A stretch of 8,974 nt of DNA from DATATV01 sp035551355 (GTDB lineage Bacteria; Actinomycetota; Actinomycetes; Mycobacteriales; Pseudonocardiaceae), in assembly GCA_035551355.1 (NCBI GenBank), contig DASZNF010000110.1, forward strand, positions 1-8,974. Direction: 5' to 3'. The number at the start of each line of letters is the position of its first letter. Position 1 is the first letter of the stretch. Below, piece after piece: positions 1 to 5,562 of this stretch. The notes beneath the pieces are model-generated. The model did not search any database, had not been told where the DNA came from, and was given only the letters and a program-made list of their open reading frames with translations. The position numbers and the translations under genes were made by a program.

Positions 1-852
1 GAGATCGACCGACTGTCCACTGTGGATGTCCTACGCATGATCAACGCGGAGGACACGGCGGTGCCCGCCGCGGTGGGCGCGGTGCTGCCCGCACTGGCCC
101 GGCTGGTCGACTACGCGGTGGCGGCGCTGGAAAACGGCAACCGGGTGCACTACGTGGGCGCGGGTACCTCGGGCCGGCTGGCGGTGCTGGACGCGGCGGA
201 ACTGGTGCCCACGTTCAACATTCCGGCCGACTGGTTCGTGGCCCACCACGCGGGCGGGCCGAACGCGTTGCTGCGTGCGGTGGAGAACGCCGAGGACGAC
301 GCGGAAGCCGGGGACGCGCGGATCACCGCGCACGCGAGCGCCGGGGACGTGATTGTGGGGTTGGCGGCCTCCGGCCGTACCCCGTTCGTGATCGGCGCGC
401 TGGCCGCCGGGCGGCGGATGGGCACGCGGACCGCGCTGATCTCGGCCAACCCCGGCGCGCCCGCGAACCTGGACGTGGATGTGCCGATCGCGGTGGACAC
501 CGGCCCGGAAGTGATCGCCGGATCGACGCGGATGAAAGCGGGCACCGCGCAGAAACTGGTGCTCACCGCGTTCTCCACGGCGACCATGATCCGCTACGGG
601 CGGACATACTCGAACCTGATGGTCAGCATGCGCGCGACCAACGCCAAACTGCGCGGCCGCACGCTGCGGATCCTGCACGAGGCCACCGGGGCGTCGGAAC
701 AGGCGTGCGCGGACGCGCTGGCCGAGGCGCACGGGGACTTGAAGGTGGCGCTGGTGCACCTGCTGTCCGGCGCGGACACCGAACGCTCGGCTGACGCGCT
801 GTCGCAGGCGAAGGGGCATGTGCGGTCGGCGTTGCTGGCGTTGGGCGCGTAG
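1..852 (+). CDS. murQ: N-acetylmuramic acid 6-phosphate etherase (5'-truncated by window edge)
   Basis: MurQ cleaves the D-lactyl ether of MurNAc-6-phosphate to give GlcNAc-6-phosphate and D-lactate in cytoplasmic peptidoglycan sugar recycling. The frame is open from base 1 (EIDRLST, a motif found about 18 residues into E. coli MurQ), so the GTG at 22 is internal and the true start lies upstream. Visible signatures are the SIS sugar-phosphate fold with VGAGTSGRLAVLDAAE (about 136-201), AASGRTP, and the MurQ signature STRMKAGTAQKLVL. The two glutamates matching E. coli Glu83 and Glu114 are present, in DAAE (codon 199-201) and in ENAED (codon 292-294), so the enzyme looks active. The C-terminal helical part is complete and ends at TAG 850-852. 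No clear terminator follows. Only about the first 17-25 residues are missing. Partner genes usually found beside murQ (murR, nagK) would lie upstream and cannot be seen. Confidence 0.96.
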   Translation, partial: EIDRLSTVDVLRMINAEDTAVPAAVGAVLPALARLVDYAVAALENGNRVHYVGAGTSGRLAVLDAAELVPTFNIPADWFVAHHAGGPNALLRAVENAEDDAEAGDARITAHASAGDVIVGLAASGRTPFVIGALAAGRRMGTRTALISANPGAPANLDVDVPIAVDTGPEVIAGSTRMKAGTAQKLVLTAFSTATMIRYGRTYSNLMVSMRATNAKLRGRTLRILHEATGASEQACADALAEAHGDLKVALVHLLSGADTERSADALSQAKGHVRSALLALGA

Positions 853-1136
853 GCCCACTTTCTGTTTGGTCGGTGTGGCGGCTCTGTGTGCCTGAGCGGG
901 CTTGGCGTGGGCGGGGTGCCCAGGGTCTGGTCGTCGCACGCGAGTCTGATTGTGCGCGGGTTCGGTTGCGAACAGGTTTGGTTGCGCGCGGCCGGACTTG
1001 GCTGACGCACACTGTTTTGGCCGCTACGGCTGGGTTTGATTGTGGCAGACCTGCCGCCTGAAATAGCGGCTTGACAGCTGGCTGGCAACTGGCTCGCCGG
1101 CGGCTTGTACCAGACCGGCATGGCGAGCATCGCCGG

Positions 1137-1164
1137 TTATCCACAGCCGGCGGAGTTGTCCACA
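1137..1164 (+). promoter_or_regulatory. Pair of same-orientation DnaA boxes
   Basis: TTATCCACA at 1137-1145 is the classic strong DnaA box, and TTGTCCACA at 1156-1164 is the form preferred at origins of high-GC actinobacteria. They lie in the same orientation with starts exactly 19 bp apart. No dnaA, dnaN or further box cluster is visible, so this is not oriC as seen here. It could be an isolated DnaA-binding or titration site, or a chance pair. Confidence 0.5.
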
Positions 1165-1305
1165 CCCCTCCGCGAACCCCTGCCCACCAGCCCCTTCCCG
1201 ACTAGACTGGCCCAGGGTCGTGCCCCCGTGGATGGGTGGGGGATGTTCGGAGGGGATGTTTGAGAATTTTTTGAGGGCATTCTTGTTCTGCGGCACGCTT
1301 ATCAG

Positions 1306-1344
1306 GTTGTGGGGTTTTAATACCGTTGTGGGGACTTTAATACC
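1306..1344 (+). repeat. Tandem direct repeat pair A (period 19 bp)
   Basis: Copy 1 (1306-1324) reads gttgtggggttttaatacc. Copy 2 (1325-1344) has the same first nine bases (gttgtgggg) and the same last nine (tttaatacc), with a one-base insertion and one substitution between them. The copies abut directly. This is the first of three consecutive repeat pairs in this AT-rich patch. Confidence 0.85.
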
Positions 1345-1345
1345 T

Positions 1346-1378
1346 ACGAGCGCCAGAATCTCTCACGAGCGCCAGAAT
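1346..1378 (+). repeat. Direct repeat pair B (period 19 bp)
   Basis: The 14-mer acgagcgccagaat occurs identically at 1346-1359 and 1365-1378, so the copy starts are again 19 bp apart. The intervening bases are not conserved. The pair follows repeat pair A after a single base. An aattc/gaatt inverted repeat (1376-1380/1389-1393) overlaps its end. Confidence 0.85.
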
Positions 1379-1400
1379 TCGAGTATGAGAATTACCGGCC

Positions 1401-1438
1401 TTCCGGAGATTTACAACCGTTCTGGAGATTTACAAGCC
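1401..1438 (+). repeat. Tandem direct repeat pair C (period 19 bp)
   Basis: Copy 1 (1401-1419) and copy 2 (1420-1438) match at 16 of 19 positions, with an identical core ggagatttacaa. The copies abut. The pair ends 7 bp before the stop codon of pabC on the opposite strand, so a pabC transcript that reads through would carry all three repeat pairs in its 3' region. Confidence 0.85.
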
Positions 1439-1445
1439 CGTACCG

Positions 1446-2291
1446 CTACCCTTGATACTCGGACTCGTACAACCCGACCAGATCCCGGTGCACCGCCGTC
1501 GAATCCTTCAACGCCGCCCCGTTCACCGTGTGCACCCGGGTGATCTTGCGCACCGACGAAGCCATGACGACCGCATCGGCACTCGTCAGGTCCGCCGCGG
1601 GAATCGGCTCGACCTTCACCGACCACCCGGCTCGCTCCGCGGCCCGGAACAGCGCGTACTGAGTCGTACCGGGCAGGATGCCCAGCTGTGAGGGCGGAGT
1701 GCGCAGGGTCCGGCCGCCGGCCAGGACCACCGTCGAGGTCGGGCCTTCCAGCAGCGTGCCGTCGGTCGCGGTGAAGATCACCTCGTCCGCACCGCGCCGC
1801 GCGGCCTCGCGGCCCGCGGCCATGTTGACCGCGTAGGACAGCGATTTCGCGCCGAGCAGCAGCCACGGCGCCCGCTCGGCCAGGCCGGGTTCGATGCCGC
1901 GTTCGAGGGTGATCGCGGCGATCCCCTGCTCGCGCTGCCTGCGCACCTTCTCCCCGATCTCCATGCCGAGAGCGAACGCGGTCGGCTCGTCGGCGCCTTC
2001 GACCCCGCGGGTGTACACCAGCTTCAGCGCGAAATCGGCGTCGCCGGTCCAGTTGTCCAGCACCGTCCGCACGGCTCGGCGCCAGCCTTCGGCGTCCGGC
2101 GCGGGCATGTCCAGCATCGCCGCGGACCGGGCCAGCCGGTCCAGGTGCGGGTCCAGTTCACGCGGGCGGCCGTCCACCACCAGGATGGTTTCGAACACCC
2201 CGTCCCCGCGCATCAACCCCAGGTCCTCGACCTTGATCAACGGCTGATCCGGGTCACCGACGCTTCCATCGAGCATCGCCAGCACGCGCAT
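1446..2291 (-). CDS. pabC: Class IV aminotransferase, aminodeoxychorismate lyase-like
   Basis: A cytoplasmic, PLP-dependent fold-type IV enzyme of 281 aa, a usual length for the family. The family signatures are RGDGVFET (about 28-35) near the N-terminus, the Schiff-base lysine K149 in GAKSLSYAVNM, and E182 in LLEGPTST, which contacts the PLP ring. PabC releases pyruvate from 4-amino-4-deoxychorismate to give p-aminobenzoate for folate. The mycobacterial homologue Rv0812 is reported to act also as a D-amino acid transaminase, so branched-chain or D-amino acid activity cannot be excluded from sequence. The ATG (complement of 2289-2291) lies 6 nt after a TAGTGT hexamer with no Shine-Dalgarno sequence, suggesting a leaderless mRNA. 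The gene diverges from fur across 45 bp; in M. tuberculosis the same pabC/ygfZ neighbourhood is Rv0812/Rv0811c. Confidence 0.88.
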   Translation of the reverse strand: MRVLAMLDGSVGDPDQPLIKVEDLGLMRGDGVFETILVVDGRPRELDPHLDRLARSAAMLDMPAPDAEGWRRAVRTVLDNWTGDADFALKLVYTRGVEGADEPTAFALGMEIGEKVRRQREQGIAAITLERGIEPGLAERAPWLLLGAKSLSYAVNMAAGREAARRGADEVIFTATDGTLLEGPTSTVVLAGGRTLRTPPSQLGILPGTTQYALFRAAERAGWSVKVEPIPAADLTSADAVVMASSVRKITRVHTVNGAALKDSTAVHRDLVGLYESEYQG

Positions 2292-2297
2292 GGGACA

Positions 2298-2303
2298 ACA
2301 CTA
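2298..2303 (-). promoter_or_regulatory. Putative -10 element of pabC (leaderless start)
   Basis: On the minus strand TAGTGT is followed by six bases and then the pabC ATG. With transcription starting about 7 nt after the hexamer, the mRNA would begin at the start codon. No convincing -35 box or ribosome binding site is visible. Confidence 0.55.
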
Positions 2304-2323
2304 CCCACGTCGGCCCGGCGGCC

Positions 2324-2329
2324 TACGAT
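2324..2329 (+). promoter_or_regulatory. Putative -10 element of the fur-ygfZ operon (leaderless start)
   Basis: TACGAT ends 7 nt before the GTG at 2337, with no purine-rich ribosome binding site in between. Together with the pabC hexamer it packs two divergent promoters into 45 bp, so one bound regulator could affect both. I see no palindrome of the Nur or Zur type in this gap. Confidence 0.6.
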
Positions 2330-2336
2330 TGATGGG

Positions 2337-2882
2337 GTGCGGACCGAGTCTTTCCCACCACCCTCCGCGAGCGACGCGAGCGATGTGACCGACGTGGGCG
2401 ACGTGAGCAACACCGGCGGTGGCCCCAACCCAGCCGCGGGCGGCAAGCCCACCGCGGCCGATCGCGCCGCGCTGCGCAGCACCCTGCACGCCCGCGGCAT
2501 GCGCATGACCCCGCAACGCCAGCTCGTGCTCGACGCCGTCCGGGAACTGCGGCACGCCACCCCGGAACAGGTGTGCTGCCAGGTCCAGGAGGTCGCGCCC
2601 ACGGTCAACATCACCACCGTCTACCGCGCGCTGGAACTGCTCGAGGGCCTCGGCCTGGTCCGGCACACCCATCTCGGGCACGGCGCACCGGTCTACTCCG
2701 CGCACGCGCACGAGCACGTCCACCTGGTCTGTCATCGCTGCGGCCGCACCACCGAGGTCGACACCGAACTGCTCGACCCGGTCGCCGCCCAGGTGCTGGC
2801 CGACCACGGCTTCGAACTCGACCCGACCCACCTGGCTCTGTCCGGCGTCTGCCGGGACTGCCGCACCGAGGAGAACCCGTGA
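2337..2882 (+). CDS. Fur-family metalloregulator, Nur-like (nickel-responsive)
   Basis: A Fur-family DNA-binding repressor of 181 aa. After a 40-residue low-complexity N-terminal tail come the winged helix (TPQR at 58-61; recognition region TTVYRALELLEGLGLV at 93-108) and the dimerisation domain with HEHVHLVCHRCG. The structural-zinc cysteines C132, C135, C172 and C175 are all present. Histidines H73, H110, H112, H125, H127, H129 and H165 line up, with one 1-residue gap, with the ligand set I recall for Streptomyces coelicolor Nur (33, 70, 72, 86, 88, 90, 126). Nur represses Fe-superoxide dismutase and nickel uptake when nickel is plentiful. The GTG at 2337 is chosen because TACGAT sits 7 nt upstream and because codons further upstream are antisense to pabC. 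The gene overlaps ygfZ by 4 bp. Fur-family membership is secure; the nickel assignment rests on the alignment by eye. Confidence 0.9.
   Translation: MRTESFPPPSASDASDVTDVGDVSNTGGGPNPAAGGKPTAADRAALRSTLHARGMRMTPQRQLVLDAVRELRHATPEQVCCQVQEVAPTVNITTVYRALELLEGLGLVRHTHLGHGAPVYSAHAHEHVHLVCHRCGRTTEVDTELLDPVAAQVLADHGFELDPTHLALSGVCRDCRTEENP
2367..2411 (+). repeat. Five degenerate 9-bp units in the 5' end of the fur gene
   Basis: Five in-frame 9-bp units beginning gcgagcgac encode the tripeptides ASD, ASD, VTD, VGD, VSN (residues 11-25). The first two units differ at one base. This lies in the disordered acidic tail before the winged helix and looks like replication slippage within a tail under weak constraint. 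Confidence 0.7.
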
Positions 2883-3970
2883 ACTCTCCGCTGATGGACA
2901 CGCCGGGCGCGGTCGCCGCCCCGGACGACATCCCCGATCAGGGCGTCGCCTGGCACTACGGCGACCCGTTCGCCGAGCAGCGCACCGCCAACCGCAGCGT
3001 GGCCGTGGTCGACCGCTCGCACCGGGAACTGCTCGCCGTCCCGGGCGAAGACCGGCTGACCTGGCTGCACGCGCTCACCTCCCAGCACCTGACCATGCTG
3101 GCCGAGGGTGTGGGCACCGAGGCGCTCGTGCTGGACGCCAACGGGCACGTCGAGCACCACATGCTCGCCGCGCACGACGAGGGCACCGTGTGGCTGGACA
3201 CCGAACCCGGCCGCGCGGCCGGCCTGCTGGGCTACCTGGAGTCGATGCGGTTCTGGTCGAAGGTGCAGCCGCGCGACGCCAGTCCGGAGCTGGCCGTGCT
3301 CAGTGTGGTCGGGCCGGGGACCGACGATCTTCTGTCCACCGTGGGCGCGGCGGTGCCGGTCGAGCCGTACGTGCTGGCCCGGGGTGAGCTCGGACTCGCC
3401 CGGCGGATGCCGTGGCCGGGACGGCACGCGGTGGATCTGCTGGTGCCGAGGGAGCGGCTGGCCGCAGTGTGGACCACGCTCACCGGCGCGGGAGCCCGGC
3501 CCGCGGGCAGCTGGGCATTCGAGGCGTTGCGCACCGAATCGCTGCGGCCTCGCATCGGCGAGGACACCGACGAGCGGACCATCCCCAACGAGGTCGGCTG
3601 GCTCGGCTCCGCGGTGCACCTGGACAAGGGCTGCTATCGCGGTCAGGAAACCGTGGCCAAGGTGCACAACATCGGCCGCCCGCCGCGCCGGATGGTGCTG
3701 CTACACCTGGACGGCTCCCCCGAGGTCCTCCCGCTCACCGGCGAGCCGGTCACGCTGGCCGGACGCACGGTCGGCCGGGTCGGCACGGTCGCCCGCCACC
3801 ACGAGCTCGGGCCGATCGCGCTCGCGCTGCTCAAGCGATCCGTCCCGGTGGAGGCCGAACTGCTGGCCGGCGCCGAGGACCGGGTGGTGCAGGCCGCGAT
3901 CGATCCGGACTCGGTGCCGGCCGAGGGGCCCGCGCTGGGCCGGGAGGCGGCCGTACGGCTGCGCGGCTGA
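2879..3970 (+). CDS. ygfZ: YgfZ/GcvT-like folate-binding protein (Fe-S cluster maintenance)
   Basis: A 363-aa YgfZ-family protein, related in fold to the glycine-cleavage T protein. The family signature KGCYRGQE is at 250-257, with the conserved cysteine C252 followed by YRGQE. The N-terminal part (about 40-70) shows the usual VVDRSHRELLAVPGEDRLTWLHALTSQ pattern. E. coli YgfZ supports folate-dependent assembly or repair of certain Fe-S enzymes such as MiaB; it acts in the cytoplasm. GTG 2879 is chosen because it overlaps the fur stop as GTGA and has GAGGAG at 2868-2873, 5 nt upstream; ATG 2894 in the same frame is the alternative. The overlap implies translational coupling with the Fur-type regulator. 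That is sensible if metal status and Fe-S repair are linked, but this is inference. The gene ends at TGA 3968-3970. Confidence 0.92.
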   Translation: MNSPLMDTPGAVAAPDDIPDQGVAWHYGDPFAEQRTANRSVAVVDRSHRELLAVPGEDRLTWLHALTSQHLTMLAEGVGTEALVLDANGHVEHHMLAAHDEGTVWLDTEPGRAAGLLGYLESMRFWSKVQPRDASPELAVLSVVGPGTDDLLSTVGAAVPVEPYVLARGELGLARRMPWPGRHAVDLLVPRERLAAVWTTLTGAGARPAGSWAFEALRTESLRPRIGEDTDERTIPNEVGWLGSAVHLDKGCYRGQETVAKVHNIGRPPRRMVLLHLDGSPEVLPLTGEPVTLAGRTVGRVGTVARHHELGPIALALLKRSVPVEAELLAGAEDRVVQAAIDPDSVPAEGPALGREAAVRLRG

Positions 3971-4032
3971 CCCGGCGCCACCGGCAGAACACGCCGTTGA
4001 CCAGCCAAACCGGTGCCGACCAGGCGGACCGA

Positions 4033-4038
4033 TAGGGT
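4033..4038 (+). promoter_or_regulatory. Putative -10 element of the BKACE gene (leaderless start)
   Basis: TAGGGT is followed by seven bases and then ATG 4046. The geometry is the same as at fur, and there is no Shine-Dalgarno sequence. It implies that this gene is transcribed separately from ygfZ, which ends 75 bp upstream of it. Confidence 0.55.
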
Positions 4039-4045
4039 CGGGGCC

Positions 4046-4912
4046 ATGTCAGTGCTGACGCCCCGACCGGGCTCCCACGGCACGCTCATCACGGTCGCGC
4101 CGACCGGCGCCGAGCACGCCAAATCCGATGTCCCCGCCCTCCCGGTGACCCTCGATGAACTCGTGCGCACCGCGCAGGACTGCGAGCGGGTCGGCGCCGC
4201 CATGATTCACGTGCACCTGCGCGACGACGAGGCGCAGCCGACCCTGGATCTCAAGCGGGCCACCGACACCGTGGCCGCGCTGCGCGAGCGCACCGGCCTG
4301 ATCGTGCAGCTGTCCAGCGGCGGCGCGGTCACCGATCCGGAAGCCGACCGGCTGCGCGTGCTGGACGCGCTGCCCGACTCGGCCTCCTGCACGATGGGCA
4401 CGGTCAACTTCGGCCCGGACGTGTTCCTCAACCGCTGGGAGTTCGTGGTCGAGCTGCACAAGCGGATGCAGGAGCGCAACATCCTGCCCGAATACGAGAT
4501 CTTCGACCTCGGTCAGCTCGTCTCCCTGCACCGGCTGCTGGACAAGCACGGCCTGCCCGCAGGCGGCCACGTGCACGTCGACCTGGTGATGGGCGTGCCG
4601 GGCGGGATGGGCGGGGACACCGAGACCCTGGCCGCGGCGCTGCGGCTGATCCCCGAGGGGGCCACGTTCAGCGCCACCGGCATCGGCCGGACCAGCCTGC
4701 CGGTGCTGCTGGCCGCGCTGTCCGCGGGCGGGCACCTGCGGGTCGGCATGGAGGACACCATCACCTACGCCAAGGGCGAGCCGGTGCGCAACAATGCCCA
4801 GCTGGTGGCCCGGGCGGCCGGTGTGGCCAAGATCGCCCAGCGGCCCCCGTTGCCCGCCGACGAGGCGCGCGCGCTGCTGGGCGACGGACTTGCTGGTGCA
4901 ACCAATGCCTGA
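4046..4912 (+). CDS. Beta-keto acid cleavage enzyme (BKACE, DUF849)
   Basis: A 288-aa TIM-barrel enzyme of the BKACE/DUF849 family, whose members condense a beta-keto acid with acetyl-CoA and split it into acetoacetate and an acyl-CoA in a metal-dependent reaction; the founding member is the 3-keto-5-aminohexanoate cleavage enzyme Kce of lysine fermentation. The metal-binding HxH is seen as H55 and H57 in IHVHLRD, the third ligand is E236 in GMED, and the family-typical LPEYEIFD (148-154) and SATGIGR (209-215) are present. The C-terminal NNAQLVARAAGVAKIAQR is also characteristic. Substrate cannot be read from sequence, and no lysine-fermentation or carnitine genes are visible nearby. ATG 4046 is chosen over the in-frame codons back to 4013 because of the TAGGGT hexamer and the family N-terminus. 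The gene ends 64 bp before the preferred start of rsiG. Confidence 0.9.
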   Translation: MSVLTPRPGSHGTLITVAPTGAEHAKSDVPALPVTLDELVRTAQDCERVGAAMIHVHLRDDEAQPTLDLKRATDTVAALRERTGLIVQLSSGGAVTDPEADRLRVLDALPDSASCTMGTVNFGPDVFLNRWEFVVELHKRMQERNILPEYEIFDLGQLVSLHRLLDKHGLPAGGHVHVDLVMGVPGGMGGDTETLAAALRLIPEGATFSATGIGRTSLPVLLAALSAGGHLRVGMEDTITYAKGEPVRNNAQLVARAAGVAKIAQRPPLPADEARALLGDGLAGATNA

Positions 4913-4976
4913 AAAGTTCCAAGAAAGCTCCTCTTGGGTGTTGGCGACAACTGCCCGCGTACCGGAGGATGGTGGA

Positions 4977-5543
4977 GTGATCGAGGTCCGTCCAGGCGGG
5001 CGCCGTCGAATTGACCGCGTGCTCGACCCGGCGTTTACCGAGGGGTTGACCGAGCGCGCCCTTGACGAGGTCCGCACGCGCCGTGACGACGCCGCCCAGG
5101 AGGAGACCGATCTCTCCTTCCTGCGGCGGCTGCTGCACGCGCGGATCGACATCGTGCGCGCTGAGCAGAAACGTCGGGCGGAAGGGGGCTCGGTGGCCGT
5201 GGTCGAGCAACTGGTCACCATCCTGTCCGCGAACGCGGTCGGCCCGGCCACCGGCCAGGGCCGCTACTCGACGGTCGAACCGTCCCGCGCCGAGGCCCAT
5301 CGCAGGCACGTGGAGGCCCTGGTCTCCGACGTGGACCTGTCCGACGTGGGCTCACTGTCCGACGAGCGCCTGGCCGAGGCGCTGCGCACCTACCAGTCCG
5401 AAGAGGTCTCGGTGTCCGCGCGGCGGCGCGAGGTGCAGGTCGTGATGGACAAGCTCAACGCCGAGATCGTGAACCGCTACCAGGGCGGCAGCGCGTCCGT
5501 GGACGACCTGCTGGCCTCCCAGCGGCAGCACCCCGGGCAGTGA
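4977..5543 (+). CDS. rsiG: RsiG-like c-di-GMP-binding anti-sigma factor (AmfC family)
   Basis: RsiG of Streptomyces binds the sporulation sigma factor WhiG when loaded with cyclic di-GMP, holding back late differentiation. Its hallmark is two copies of E(X)3S(X)2R(X)3Q(X)3D on a helical hairpin. Here the second copy is perfect (E143, S147, R150, Q154, D158). The first is E43, S47, R50, H54, D58, so histidine replaces the glutamine. The linker at about 70-115 joins the two helices. The protein has 188 aa from GTG 4977, which has GGAGG at 4964-4968, 8 nt upstream. An upstream in-frame ATG at 4905 would give 212 aa and overlap the BKACE stop by 8 nt, but codons 4905-4976 have poor third-position GC, so I prefer the GTG. 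No whiG is visible here; in known systems the target sigma gene lies elsewhere. Confidence 0.85.
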   Translation: MIEVRPGGRRRIDRVLDPAFTEGLTERALDEVRTRRDDAAQEETDLSFLRRLLHARIDIVRAEQKRRAEGGSVAVVEQLVTILSANAVGPATGQGRYSTVEPSRAEAHRRHVEALVSDVDLSDVGSLSDERLAEALRTYQSEEVSVSARRREVQVVMDKLNAEIVNRYQGGSASVDDLLASQRQHPGQ

Positions 5544-5549
5544 CCCGGG
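5532..5549. terminator. Possible small bidirectional hairpin between rsiG and the 298-aa gene
   Basis: The self-complementary cccggg at 5532-5537 and 5544-5549 can pair around cagtga, which contains the rsiG stop codon. The two convergent genes are only 19 bp apart (5544-5562). The stem is short and has no T run, so this is a weak candidate. Confidence 0.3.
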
Positions 5550-5562
5550 CGGGCGCTCCGCT

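Larger units (their letters stand above)
853..1445. other. Non-coding convergent gap between murQ and pabC
   Basis: This stretch of about 590 bases holds no gene I can support. The first 200 bases are rich in G and T on the plus strand and show only weak hairpins (for example 5-bp arms at 960-964/969-973 and 1053-1057/1066-1070). At 1137-1164 there are two DnaA-box-like 9-mers. From about 1255 the base composition becomes AT-rich for this genome, with a T6 run at 1267-1272, followed by the paired 19-bp-period repeats listed separately. A TAGACT hexamer at 1204-1209 could be a -10 element, but the 107-codon frame beyond it (GTG at 1220 to 1543) runs through repeats whose 19-bp period breaks any peptide repeat and on into pabC antisense, so I do not call it a gene. 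Confidence 0.7.

Noticed and set aside
31..939. 302-codon minus-strand frame
   Set aside because: It is the antisense shadow of murQ; it is rich in R, H and G and murQ is clearly the real gene.
1223..1272. Terminator formed by ccccc (1223-1227), ggggg (1238-1242) and the T6 run at 1267-1272
   Set aside because: The stem is only 5 bp and the T run lies 24 bp away, so the parts do not form a standard terminator.
1306..1438. CRISPR-like array
   Set aside because: The repeats are 14-20 bp, come only in pairs, abut or nearly abut, and have three unrelated sequences; there are no uniform spacers and no cas genes.
1137..1440. Chromosomal or plasmid replication origin
   Set aside because: Only two DnaA boxes are seen, with no dnaA, dnaN, rep or par gene in the window. 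The AT-rich island with repeats is suggestive but not enough for an origin call.
1220..1543. 107-codon plus-strand frame across the repeat patch
   Set aside because: It runs through 19-bp repeats that shift frame, ends antisense inside pabC, and shows no family resemblance or ribosome binding site.
2732..4058. Long alternative frames (minus 2732-3667; plus 3108-4058; plus 3412-4035)
   Set aside because: High-GC shadows of ygfZ, which carries the family motif and proper start signals; the alternatives are R/A/G-rich without recognisable domains.
4049..5309. Minus-strand frames of 400 and 182 codons
   Set aside because: Antisense to the BKACE and rsiG genes, both of which have intact catalytic or ligand-binding motifs.
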